From positions 122,006-186,005 of the forward strand of contig JAJPIA010000085.1 in NCBI GenBank assembly GCA_021324975.1: 64,000 nucleotides of DNA, given 5' to 3'. The position numbers were made by a program, and so were the translations under genes. This document shows, piece after piece, positions 6,747-14,908 of this stretch; position 1 is the first letter of the stretch; the number at the start of each line of letters is the position of its first letter. This DNA comes from Bacillota bacterium. GTDB taxonomy: Bacteria > Sysuimicrobiota > Sysuimicrobiia > Sysuimicrobiales > Segetimicrobiaceae. The notes under the pieces were generated by a model that worked only from the letters and a program-made list of their open reading frames with translations, ran no database searches and had not been told where the DNA came from.

Positions 6747-7508
6747 ATGAGCAACTGGGTGATACGCGGTCTCAGGACGCCGGTTCCCACGACGCGCTTT
6801 CCGGCCGCGCCGGAACGGGCACGGGGGGCGTCTCCAGGTATGCCCCGCGCCACCGTGCTTCCCGAGGAGGTCGCGGCCGATCTCGCGCGCCGCTGCCCCA
6901 CGGGGGCACTCGCGGCGCACGGCGAACGCGTTGTGGTCGATCCGGCACGCTGTGTGCATTCGTTTCGGTGCGTCCGCGGCGTCGCGTCGCCGATGGATTG
7001 GAACCATGGCAACGAATGGGCCGCGCCGCGCGGCACGGACGCACGACCATTCGGCCCGCTCGGGGCGGCCTTCCGTGGGTCGGCGCATATCCTCGTCGTC
7101 GACGCGGGCGACTGCGGCGCGTGCCTCGCCGAGGTGAAGCACCTCAACAACCCCTACTACAACATGCACCGCCTGGGGTTCTTCGTCACACCGACCCCGC
7201 GCAACGCGGATATCCTGCTGGTCGTTGGATCAGGCACCGTGAACATGCGGTGGGCGCTCCGCAAGGCCTACGAGGCGATGCCCGCACCGAAGCGGGTGGT
7301 GGCCGTGGGCACCTGTGCCCTGACCGGGAGCGTGTTTGCGCCGAGCTTCGCGTCGGATGCCGGGATCCACGACCTTCCTGTCGATGTGGCGGTACCGGGA
7401 TCGCCACCGCCCCCCCTCGCGATCCTCCACGGCCTGCTCCTCGTCACCGGACGCGCCCCGGCGGCCCGAAGCGGGTCGGGCCTCGTGGATACAGCTAAGG
7501 CAGACTGA
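6747..7508 (+). CDS. HyfI/HycG/NuoB-like small subunit with degenerate ferredoxin domain
   Basis: The protein has 253 residues. An N-terminal ferredoxin-like part keeps C50 (RCPTGAL), C69 and C75, but the middle cysteine of CxxCxxC is S72 (CVHSFRC). The NuoB-like part has the first two ligands in DCGACLAEV (C123, C126) and the third in VGTCALTG (C190). The fourth, normally VPGCPP, is S219 in VPGSPPPP; the codon is TCG at 7399-7401. The proximal 4Fe-4S cluster is thus short of one cysteine, as is the ferredoxin site. ATG 6747 has AAGGAGAT 7 nt upstream. Serine ligation or altered clusters remain possible. Confidence 0.88.
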   Translation: MSNWVIRGLRTPVPTTRFPAAPERARGASPGMPRATVLPEEVAADLARRCPTGALAAHGERVVVDPARCVHSFRCVRGVASPMDWNHGNEWAAPRGTDARPFGPLGAAFRGSAHILVVDAGDCGACLAEVKHLNNPYYNMHRLGFFVTPTPRNADILLVVGSGTVNMRWALRKAYEAMPAPKRVVAVGTCALTGSVFAPSFASDAGIHDLPVDVAVPGSPPPPLAILHGLLLVTGRAPAARSGSGLVDTAKAD

Positions 7509-9652
7509 TGATGGCGCTCAATGTGCTGGCCGCATCGTTCCTGACCGCGTGCGCAGCCGGGGTGATTGCCAGCGCCACCCTCCCCGATCGGCGTGTTCCG
7601 GCGGTCCTGGCCTGCACCGGGTCCGCGATGGCAATGATGCTCATGGCGATCGGGCTCACGGTGCTCGCGACCGGCCATCTCTGGTCCGCCACGCTGTGGA
7701 CCGTAGCCCCGTTTGGCGCACTGACGCTGGAAGTGGACCGGCTGGCGGCCGTGTTTATCACGGCTATGGGACTGGTATGCCTGCCCGTGTCGCTTTTCTC
7801 CGCCGGTTATTTGCTCCGCTATCTCGGCCGGTACAGCCTCCGATCGTTCGGCATCCTCTACCACGGCCTGCTCGCGGCGATCGCGCTCACGCTCGCCACC
7901 TCCGACGTCCTTGCGTTCCTGCTCGCCTGGGAGGCGATGGCGATCCTGAGCTACTTCCTCGTGAACTATGAACACGAGCAACGCGAGCACACGCACGCAG
8001 GGTACTTAATGCTCGTGATGGGCGAGGCCGGAACGGTCGCAGTGATGGTCGCATTCCTCCTGCTCATCAATGCGGCCGGCGGCCTCCCGTTCGCTGCGCT
8101 GCGACACGCGGCCGCCACAGCGGGCGTTCAGACGCGCTGGGCCGTCTTTCTGTTGTCGTTCTTCGGGTTCGGCGTGAAGGCCGGGCTGTTACCGGGCAGT
8201 TCCTGGCTTCCGCGCGCCCATCCGGCGGCGCCGGCCAACGTGTCGGCCGTGCTGTCCGGCGTGATTCTGAACCTCGGGCTCTACGGCATCATCCGCGTGA
8301 ACCTGGATCTCCTGCCGGCGCACTTGGTCGGCCCCGGCATAGTGGTGTTGGTCGTCGGCAGCCTGTCGGCCCTCGTCGGCATCCTCTACGCAACGACCCA
8401 GAACGACCTCAAGGCGATGCTGGCGCACAGCTCCATCGAAAATATCGGGATTGTGACCGCGGCGTTGGGCGCCGGGCTGGTCTTCGGGGCTTCCGGGGAA
8501 GCGACCCTCGCGAGCATGGCCTACGTCGCCGCGCTGTATCACATGGTGAATCACTCGGCCTATAAAGGACTCTTGTTTCTCGGTGCAGGCGCGGTCGACG
8601 GGGGCGCGGGGGAGCGTCACATGGATCGACTCGGCGGTCTCATCCGACGCATGCCTTGGACAGCCATGTTCTTCCTGGTCGGCGCGCTCGCCATCGCCGC
8701 GATGCCGCCGTTCAACGGGTTTGCCAGCGAATGGCTCACGCTGCAGACCCTGCTGCGCAGCGTCGAGCTCCACGCGACGGCGGTCAAGATCGTCTTCGCA
8801 CTGTGCGGCGCGGCCCTCGCCTTGACGGCGTCGCTCGCGGCGACCTGCTTTGTGAAGACCTTTGCGATGAGCTTCCTGGGGTTGCCCCGTTCAGGCGCCG
8901 CCGGGTCCGCGCACGAAGCGGCCCCTACCGCGCTGGCGGCCATGGGGATCCTGGCGGCGGTGTGCCTCGCGCTCGGCATCCTGCCGACTTACACGATCCC
9001 CGCGCTGAGCGGCGCCGTGGCGCCGCTGACCCACGCGAGCGCCGCGGACGCCCTCGTTCCGTCGTTCTTCGCGCCCGCAACGCCGGGGCACGCCCTGCCC
9101 GCGTCATTCGTAGCCGACTTTCGCACGCTTGGAGCGCAGGTCGGCCGGCACCTGCTGCCGGGCCGCGGGCTCATCGTATTGCTTCGCGGCGGGACCGATA
9201 ACCCGGTCGTCTTCGCGATGTCGACCAGCTACGCGTTCCCAGTGCTTCTGGGGCTGATCGGACTTGTCTACCTGGCCGTCCACGTTGGGACCCGAGCCCG
9301 CACGCTCGCGCGCCGACCGCGATGGGACGGCGGCGTGCCGCGGCTCGACCCGGAAATGACGTATACGGCCACCGGATTCTCCAACCCCGTCCGGGTCGTG
9401 TTCAATGCCGTCTTCCATCCATCCATGGCGGATGACACTACGGAGGTGGTGGCGGAGCACTTTCGGACGGCCGTTCGACGCGCGCGCGTCGAGACATACG
9501 TGGCCGACCGGTTTGTCGCTGATCCCCTCGCCGGTTGGTCACACGGCCTCGCCCGCGCGCTCGCGGCGATGCACCGCGGCGGCCTGAACACGTACGCGGC
9601 GTACGTGCTCCTCACGCTGCTGTTGGTCCTGGTGGCCGCGCGGTTGCTGTAG
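7508..9652 (+). CDS. HyfB-like antiporter-type membrane subunit
   Basis: The protein has 714 residues, about 14 antiporter helices plus a long C-terminal part with a last helix, as in HyfB/HycC/NuoL. Ion-path residues are present: E142 in AWEAMAILSYF, K224 in FGVKAGLLPGSSWLP, K302 in TQNDLKAMLAHSS and K353 in HSAYKGLLF. ATG at 7508 overlaps the previous stop by 1 bp (TGATG), and it is the last gene of the operon. Together with the HyfF-like subunit the complex has two antiporter-type subunits. The following 166 bp (9653-9818) lie between convergent genes and show no clear terminator. Confidence 0.9.
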   Translation: MMALNVLAASFLTACAAGVIASATLPDRRVPAVLACTGSAMAMMLMAIGLTVLATGHLWSATLWTVAPFGALTLEVDRLAAVFITAMGLVCLPVSLFSAGYLLRYLGRYSLRSFGILYHGLLAAIALTLATSDVLAFLLAWEAMAILSYFLVNYEHEQREHTHAGYLMLVMGEAGTVAVMVAFLLLINAAGGLPFAALRHAAATAGVQTRWAVFLLSFFGFGVKAGLLPGSSWLPRAHPAAPANVSAVLSGVILNLGLYGIIRVNLDLLPAHLVGPGIVVLVVGSLSALVGILYATTQNDLKAMLAHSSIENIGIVTAALGAGLVFGASGEATLASMAYVAALYHMVNHSAYKGLLFLGAGAVDGGAGERHMDRLGGLIRRMPWTAMFFLVGALAIAAMPPFNGFASEWLTLQTLLRSVELHATAVKIVFALCGAALALTASLAATCFVKTFAMSFLGLPRSGAAGSAHEAAPTALAAMGILAAVCLALGILPTYTIPALSGAVAPLTHASAADALVPSFFAPATPGHALPASFVADFRTLGAQVGRHLLPGRGLIVLLRGGTDNPVVFAMSTSYAFPVLLGLIGLVYLAVHVGTRARTLARRPRWDGGVPRLDPEMTYTATGFSNPVRVVFNAVFHPSMADDTTEVVAEHFRTAVRRARVETYVADRFVADPLAGWSHGLARALAAMHRGGLNTYAAYVLLTLLLVLVAARLL

Positions 9653-9818
9653 CGACCGCTCTATGGCGCTCGCCGGACGGAGCGTCAGGAGCCGGCGGAT
9701 GCCGTGCCGGCCCGCGGCTGGTTGATCGAGGGCGAACCCGCGCCAGATCTGCCTTGCCGCCCTGGTCGTGCACCAGCTCGACAAGGCCCCCGGAGCTCGA
9801 GCGCGAGCGGCAGGTCGT

Positions 9819-10382
9819 CTAACGCCCTCGGTTTCTTGCCGATCCTGCTACCCCGTAGCCCGTTGGCGGTGAGGAAGTCTCCGTCTCAGCGGCCAGGTAC
9901 CGGTGCAATCCCCGCTCTCCGCTCGCCATCATTACGCGGTGATTCCAAGCGAACAATGGCTTGAAGGCGGGCGCAAACACGTTCAGCAGCAGCTTGCCGG
10001 TGCGAACAGACTCGTCGAAGGTGAGGTGCGTGCCGGACCCCTCGGGCTCGAGTCGCCAGCGCATCTCGCCGTTGAGGTCGCCCCGCACCTTTACGATGGC
10101 GAGCCGGGGACGTTCCTCCACGATCGTCTCGAGATCGAAATACATGTGGTACGGCAGCGCTGCCTTGGCATGCACAGAGACCTGTGACCCGACGCCGTCC
10201 AGTTCGTTGAGGCGCCGTACCTCGACGAACTCCCTCCACCATCGCGGATACGCTTCGAGGTCGCGGATAGCCATCCAGGCGCGGTCGATCGACGCGGCGA
10301 CCTTCCACTCTTCGCAAAAGTAATAGTTCCACAGCCCGCGCGGCAGCGTGCGGCCGGACCGGAGGCCGGCATTCGCCTGCAT
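9819..10382 (-). CDS. SRPBCC-family (polyketide cyclase/START-like) protein
   Basis: The protein has 187 residues. WNYYFCEEWKVAASIDRAWMAIRDLEAYPRWWREFVEVRRL is the usual N-terminal strand-helix of SRPBCC ligand-binding folds, and GEMRWRLEPEGSGTHLTFDESV and a long C-terminal helix complete it. There is no signal peptide and no residue that indicates a substrate. ATG 10382 overlaps the cupin stop (TGATG), so it is the last gene of the DUF4331-sigma-cupin operon. Confidence 0.8.
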   Translation of the reverse strand: MQANAGLRSGRTLPRGLWNYYFCEEWKVAASIDRAWMAIRDLEAYPRWWREFVEVRRLNELDGVGSQVSVHAKAALPYHMYFDLETIVEERPRLAIVKVRGDLNGEMRWRLEPEGSGTHLTFDESVRTGKLLLNVFAPAFKPLFAWNHRVMMASGERGLHRYLAAETETSSPPTGYGVAGSARNRGR

Positions 10383-10855
10383 CAGTCGATCGACGGCTCG
10401 ACGCCGTACTGCCGGGCCAGCGCCGAGAGCGCTTCGAGCGCCGCTGGATCCGGCCCGGACGAAGGGAGCCCGGAACCGAACCGCTCGGCGAGTTTGGCGA
10501 TCAGCGCCTCGTTGTTGGCGCCGGGCGATGGAATGAGCAGCACCTGCCCCTGCTCTTGGCCGACGTTCTGGAACGCGTGCAGCGTACCGCGGGGTACGAA
10601 GAAGACGGCACCGGGCCCGGCCTCATGCGTCTGTGTCCCGAGCATAAAGCTGTACGTGCCGCGCAGTATGATGTGGGTCTCGGATTCTCGGGTGTTCTTG
10701 TGGGGCGGAAGGCCGCCGTTCGGCGGAGAGGTGATCTCGATCACGGAGTACGAGTCGTCGGTGTCGGCGGCCATGACCTTGAACGTGAACGTGTTGCCGA
10801 GCACGCTGAGCGCCCGGCCGTCGCCGGATCGTACCGCCCTTGGCTGTCCAGCCAT
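10382..10855 (-). CDS. Cupin-domain protein
   Basis: The protein has 157 residues with a single cupin barrel: GLPPHKNTRESETHIILRGTYSF (motif 1, with PPH and E..H) and PGAVFFVPRGTLHAFQNVG (motif 2, with P-x-G-x-x-H). The first-motif second histidine is replaced, so the metal set is not certain. ATG 10855 follows GGAGGGGAG. It lies 22 bp downstream of the anti-sigma gene in the same operon. It may be a small-molecule binding or isomerase-type cupin; the function is unknown. Confidence 0.82.
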   Translation of the reverse strand: MAGQPRAVRSGDGRALSVLGNTFTFKVMAADTDDSYSVIEITSPPNGGLPPHKNTRESETHIILRGTYSFMLGTQTHEAGPGAVFFVPRGTLHAFQNVGQEQGQVLLIPSPGANNEALIAKLAERFGSGLPSSGPDPAALEALSALARQYGVEPSID

Positions 10856-10877
10856 AGTACTCCCCTCCTCGATTCTT

Positions 10878-11588
10878 CTATCCTCCCCCGAGCTTGCCCA
10901 CGAGAACCGGAGCGGCCGAGGGACGCGCCGCGCCGTTTGGCCCGCGCTCGACAGAAATCGCCACGGCCTGATACCGCGGGAAATCGGCCCCCACGGCGAC
11001 GATGACCGGAGTCCCGGACGATGGACGAAACACCCCGGCGCTATGCGGCGCGGCCCCGGCCACCAGCCACAACTGATACACGAGGTCGGAACCCGGGTTT
11101 CGCAGGCCCGTGGCGACCAGCGCGCCCCGGCCGGTGGCCGGATCGAACACAAACCGGACGCGGCCGCCGGCGGATCCGCTCAGCGTGACCAGGCGCGAAG
11201 CCGGGTCGGCCAGCAACGCCAGCGCCTGGGTCTCCGAGTCGACGCGGGCCGTGAGCGCTCCGAGCCGCTGCTCGAGCGACAGCGCGACGCCCGCAAGCAC
11301 GACGATGAGCGCCGCGGCGGCCGCGAGCGCCGCGGTCCAGCCCACGCCGAGGGCGCCGGTTCGCCGGCGGGACCGTACGGCGTCGAGAACGCGGCGGCGC
11401 AGCGCCGCTGGCGGCTCCTCGGGGGCGAACCCGATCGCGAGCGACGCGGCGGCGTCTTCGAAGACACCAAGTTCCCGCTGGCATTCGGCGCAGGTCGCCA
11501 GGTGCGCCTCCACGTCCCGCGCGTCCTCGGGCGCAAGCGCGTGGAGAGCGTAACCCGGAATCGATTCCCGAATCTCGTCGTGGGTCAT
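10878..11588 (-). CDS. RskA-like anti-sigma factor
   Basis: The protein has 236 residues. The N-terminal zinc-binding anti-sigma motif is H29-x3-C33-x2-C36 (EAHLATCAECQ), a transmembrane helix spans about 82-104, and the outer C-terminal domain (FDPATGRGALVATGLRN, YQLWLVAGAAPHSAGVF, AVAISVERGPNG) matches RskA, the anti-sigma K family. It should hold the partner ECF sigma factor at the membrane until an outside signal triggers proteolysis. ATG 11588 overlaps the sigma stop (ATGA), showing co-translation. A longer in-frame extension lies within the sigma gene and is rejected. Confidence 0.9.
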   Translation of the reverse strand: MTHDEIRESIPGYALHALAPEDARDVEAHLATCAECQRELGVFEDAAASLAIGFAPEEPPAALRRRVLDAVRSRRRTGALGVGWTAALAAAAALIVVLAGVALSLEQRLGALTARVDSETQALALLADPASRLVTLSGSAGGRVRFVFDPATGRGALVATGLRNPGSDLVYQLWLVAGAAPHSAGVFRPSSGTPVIVAVGADFPRYQAVAISVERGPNGAARPSAAPVLVGKLGGG

Positions 11589-12163
11589 CGCGCGGTCTCC
11601 GGTGCCGGTGCGGGCAGGACGGATCGCAGGCGCAGAAGCCCGTCCCGGATGCGCGTCTTGATGGTGCCGAGCGGAACGCCCAAGCGCTGGGCGATTTCCT
11701 GCTGTGTGTATCCGCCGTAGTAGGCGAGCACGAGGGCGACGCGCTGCTCGGCCGACAGCGCCTCCAGCGCTCGCCGCACGTGGCCGGCGTCCACGCGGGC
11801 CTGGGCCTCTTCGATGACGTCCACGTCGCCCGCGATCGTGTCCGACAGCGGGACGGTCGGGCTTCGCCGGGCCCGCCGGACGGCGTCGACACTCTTGTGG
11901 TGCGCCACGGACAGAATCCAAGTCCGCGCGCTGCCGCGCGCCGGATCAAACGCCCGCGCCCCCCGCCAAATCGCGAGAAAGACGTCCTGGGTGACCTCTT
12001 GGGCCCGTATTGTGTCCCTGAGCATACCCATGGCTATCGAGTACGCGGGGCCGCTGTAGCGTGCGTAGAGCGCTTCAAAGGCCTCCGGGTCCGCCTGTGC
12101 GACCCGCGCCAGAAGCGCCTCATCGTCCCCGGCGTTGAGCAGTGAGACCGTGCTCCCCCTCAT
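11585..12163 (-). CDS. ECF RNA polymerase sigma factor (SigK-like)
   Basis: The protein has 192 residues. The sigma-2 region lies at about 25-93 (FEALYARYSGPAYSIAMGMLRD, VTQDVFLAIWRGARAFDPARG, ARTWILSVAHHKSVDAVRR) and sigma-4 at 128-180 (LSAEQRVALVLAYYGGYTQQEIAQRLGVPLGTIKTRIRDGL). The neighbouring RskA-like anti-sigma gene points to the SigK/ECF19 group. Possible targets are the divergent CAATCC/GCGAAT-type sites at 16195-16262, upstream of the first gene of this operon, which would make it self-reinforcing. Confidence 0.93.
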   Translation of the reverse strand: MRGSTVSLLNAGDDEALLARVAQADPEAFEALYARYSGPAYSIAMGMLRDTIRAQEVTQDVFLAIWRGARAFDPARGSARTWILSVAHHKSVDAVRRARRSPTVPLSDTIAGDVDVIEEAQARVDAGHVRRALEALSAEQRVALVLAYYGGYTQQEIAQRLGVPLGTIKTRIRDGLLRLRSVLPAPAPETAR

Positions 12164-12289
12164 CGACCTCGCCGTGCTGCGGCTGTAATTTGCTGCTTGC
12201 CGGCGGCGCCCTGGTTCTCGCCAGTGGCGGGCGCTCCCTGCCCGGCCGCCCCATCGCGCCGGAGTGATAGCGACCTCCTGCGTGCCTGC

Positions 12290-13456
12290 CTATGCTCCCA
12301 GCATCCGCTGGACGAACCACACGAACCCGGTGAGCGCGGCGGCGGCGGACACCCACCGGCGGAAGGCCGGGCACCAGCCGTACCGGCGGATCCCGTCGAG
12401 CGCCAGGGTCGCGAGGAGAATCACGCACACCTGTCCGATCTCGACGCCAAGGTTGAACCCGACCAGCGAGGCGACGAGGTTGGCGCGCGGCAGGTGCAGT
12501 TCGGTCAGCGCGGAGGCGAAGCCGAGCCCGTGCACCAGCCCGAACCCGAAGACCGCAAGCCACCGCGCGCCCAGCGATGCGCGGCCCCGCCAGATATTCT
12601 CGGCCGCGACGCAGGTGATGCTGAGCGCGATCGCGCTCTCCACCCACCGGGACGGCAGGTCGACGACGCCCAGCACCGCGAGCGACAGCGTGATCGAGTG
12701 CGCCACGGTGAACGCGGTCACGATCTTGAGGAGCTGAGGCAGCGCCGCGCCGACCATGAGCAGGCTGAGCAGGAAGAGCATGTGGTCGTAACCCGTCAGG
12801 ATGTGCTCGATCCCCATGCGCACAAATCCGCTGGCCGCCTGCCACAGGGCCGGCGCGCTGAGCGTAATCACGGCGTCCTCGTGCCCTGGCGCGAAGGCGA
12901 CGGTGTGCACTCGGCTGTCCGCGAGGACCGTCGCCAGGCAGCTGGCCGTAGAGACCCCGGGAGGGAACAGATCGTAGTGGATCATGAGCCGGTCCACCGG
13001 CGCCGGCCAAGTGTACACGAGGGCGAGGGTGGTGTGCGTTGCCGGGGCGAACCCGGCGGGTCCCGAGGCCGCCGGCGTCCCGGCGAACGGCTGGACGGTG
13101 AGGGTGCCCTCGCGGACCTCCGCCGCGGGCGTGCGAAGGCGCGCCGACAGCCGGAAGCGCGCGGCGAGGAACCGGCGGAGGTCCTCGCGGTGGGCCCGGA
13201 TGTCGCCGTCGGTCAGGCGGCCCGCTGGAATAGCATGGTAGCCGCCGCCGGATACGCCCGTACGGGCGTCGTCCGCGAATACGACGAGTCCTGTGGGCAG
13301 GGTAAGCGTCACGCGCGCCTGTCGGCCGGTCACGGCGATCTCCGCGGCGGCCTGATCGGCCCAGTGCGCCTCGACGACTCCCACTGCCGCGACGAGGCAC
13401 TGCGCCAGGAGCGCGGCGGCGAGCACGGCCCGGCGGCTCACACGTCGCCGCATCAT
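12290..13456 (-). CDS. HupE/UreJ-family membrane protein
   Basis: The protein has 388 residues. A signal-like segment (residues 9-30, ending VEA) precedes a soluble domain of about 180 residues and then six to seven helices. GIEHILTGYDHMLFLLSLLM, AFTVAHSITLSLAVLG, ENIW and FGLVHGLGFAS are the histidine-rich helices of the HupE/UreJ_2 family. Members are proposed nickel or metal permeases, but this extended form often sits with DUF4331 genes and its substrate is not known. ATG 13456 follows GAGGAGGGGAGG, 25 bp after the TPR gene. Confidence 0.86.
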   Translation of the reverse strand: MMRRRVSRRAVLAAALLAQCLVAAVGVVEAHWADQAAAEIAVTGRQARVTLTLPTGLVVFADDARTGVSGGGYHAIPAGRLTDGDIRAHREDLRRFLAARFRLSARLRTPAAEVREGTLTVQPFAGTPAASGPAGFAPATHTTLALVYTWPAPVDRLMIHYDLFPPGVSTASCLATVLADSRVHTVAFAPGHEDAVITLSAPALWQAASGFVRMGIEHILTGYDHMLFLLSLLMVGAALPQLLKIVTAFTVAHSITLSLAVLGVVDLPSRWVESAIALSITCVAAENIWRGRASLGARWLAVFGFGLVHGLGFASALTELHLPRANLVASLVGFNLGVEIGQVCVILLATLALDGIRRYGWCPAFRRWVSAAAALTGFVWFVQRMLGA

Positions 13457-13481
13457 GTGCCCTCCCCTCCTCCCCGCCGCC

Positions 13482-14813
13482 TTACAGGCCGATCAGCGAC
13501 ACGTCGAGCGCGCGCGCGTCGAACGTGGGGTCCACCGCCCGCATCAGCGCGAGGTTGGCGCGGGCGTCCCTGGCATCCCCGAGCGCGTTTGCGATCACAG
13601 CCGCGCGATAGTAGAACCGCGCATCCCGTACGCCCCACCGCAGGGCGCGGCGGATCGTCTGCTGCGCCTCCTCCCAGCGGCCGGCGCGGGACAGGGCCCA
13701 CGCCATCGTATCAAGCGTCTCGGCGTCGGCGCGGACGGCGACTTCCTGCCGCATCAACGCGAGCGCCTCCGGCAGATCGGCGGCGCGGCCGCGGGTCAGC
13801 AGCAGACGCGCGAGCTCGCGCCGGTGGCCGTAGGCGCCGGACGCTGCGTCCTGGCGCAGCCGCGCCTCGGCGTCCGCCCAGAACCGCGCCGCTTCCGCGT
13901 GGCGGCCCTCAAGATCGCGCGCCTGCGCGATCCCGCGCAGCACGACGTGGTCGTACACGTTGGGGGCGTCGCGCGTCACCGTCACCACGCGGGTCAGGTG
14001 GTCGACCGCAGCCTCGTACCGGCCCTGGCGTAGATCGAGCACCGCCAGGTCGGTCAGCGCGAGCGGGTACTGCGGCAGGATCCGCAGCGCCTCGGTGAAC
14101 AGGGCGCGCGCCTCGTCGAACCGCCCGTGCTGATAGAGGAACCGCCCGTAGAGGCTGCGCACCCAGGTCGAACTCGCGGTCTCGTCCGGCTCTTCGAGCC
14201 CGAGGGCGCGCCGGTAGTCCGCCTCGGCCGCCGCGTCCTGCCCCTGCGCGATTTCAACCAGCGCCCGCAGCGCGTAGGACCGCAGCGACCGGTCGGCGGC
14301 CAGCAGCGTCCGAACCGCCCGAGATGCCGCCGGCACGTCGCCCCGCGCCAGGTTCGAGGTTACGATGATCGGCACCGCCTCGTCGCTTGGCCCCGCCGCC
14401 CGGGCGAGTCCCAGCGCTTCCTGAAAATCGTGGCGGGCTTCGGCCACGTGCGCCAGCGTCAGGACGGCGCCGTCATTATTCACGGTGAGGCGCGCCAGCG
14501 AGGCCCGCGCCTCCTGCTCGGCCAGCAGGTACCAGCGGAGATCGCCGGTGATGCGAGCTTCCTTGAGGTAGGCGCCGGCGAGTCCCGCGCGGTCGAGAGC
14601 GCCGTCGGGATTGCGGGCGAGCCGGTCCTCGTAAAACGCGATCTCGGCGTGGAGCAGGGTCGAGATCGCACCCGGCGCCGGACGCTCAAAGCGGTACCGG
14701 TAGGGCGAGTCGCCGCGCCCGCCGCGGGCCGCGTGCGCGAGACCGATACCGGCGGCGAGCAGCGCGGCGATGCCGAGCGCAAGGATCCCCGAACGACGCC
14801 GTGTCACATCCAT
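13482..14813 (-). CDS. TPR-repeat protein with N-terminal membrane anchor
   Basis: The protein has 443 residues. An N-terminal hydrophobic segment (GILALGIAALLAAGIGLAHA, about 9-28) is followed by TPR-type helix pairs, for example SLYGRFLYQHGRFDEARALFTEALRILPQYPLALTDLAVLDLRQGRYEAAVDHLTRV. The region outside the membrane is thus a protein-binding scaffold. It sits between DUF4331 and HupE/UreJ-like genes, an arrangement that suggests they act together at the cell surface. ATG 14813 follows a GAGG. Confidence 0.85.
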   Translation of the reverse strand: MDVTRRRSGILALGIAALLAAGIGLAHAARGGRGDSPYRYRFERPAPGAISTLLHAEIAFYEDRLARNPDGALDRAGLAGAYLKEARITGDLRWYLLAEQEARASLARLTVNNDGAVLTLAHVAEARHDFQEALGLARAAGPSDEAVPIIVTSNLARGDVPAASRAVRTLLAADRSLRSYALRALVEIAQGQDAAAEADYRRALGLEEPDETASSTWVRSLYGRFLYQHGRFDEARALFTEALRILPQYPLALTDLAVLDLRQGRYEAAVDHLTRVVTVTRDAPNVYDHVVLRGIAQARDLEGRHAEAARFWADAEARLRQDAASGAYGHRRELARLLLTRGRAADLPEALALMRQEVAVRADAETLDTMAWALSRAGRWEEAQQTIRRALRWGVRDARFYYRAAVIANALGDARDARANLALMRAVDPTFDARALDVSLIGL

Positions 14814-14864
14814 CGTTGTGCCTCCGTCACACGTGATGCCGGCCGGCGAGCGTGGTCGCCCAGC

Positions 14865-14897
14865 CGGGCGCCGGCAGGAGTCGCCTGCCGGCGCCCG
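14865..14897 (-). terminator. Strong 14-bp intergenic hairpin (partial terminator or mRNA stabiliser)
   Basis: CGGGCGCCGGCAGG (14865-14878) and CCTGCCGGCGCCCG (14884-14897) form a perfect GC-rich stem with a 5-nt loop, 12 bp downstream of the DUF4331 stop. No T-run follows, so full termination is doubtful. It could protect the DUF4331 transcript end and lower expression of the downstream genes. Confidence 0.5.
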
Positions 14898-14908
14898 TTG
14901 ACATCCGC

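Noticed and set aside
2043-9652. A functional formate hydrogenlyase or NiFe hydrogenase operon
   Set aside because: All four NiFe cysteines are replaced and Fe-S ligands are missing in the small subunit. No formate dehydrogenase or hyp maturation gene is in the window.
12290-13456. HupE/UreJ-like protein as nickel supply for the hydrogenase-like complex
   Set aside because: The complex lacks a NiFe site, and this gene lies in a separate sigma-controlled operon with DUF4331.
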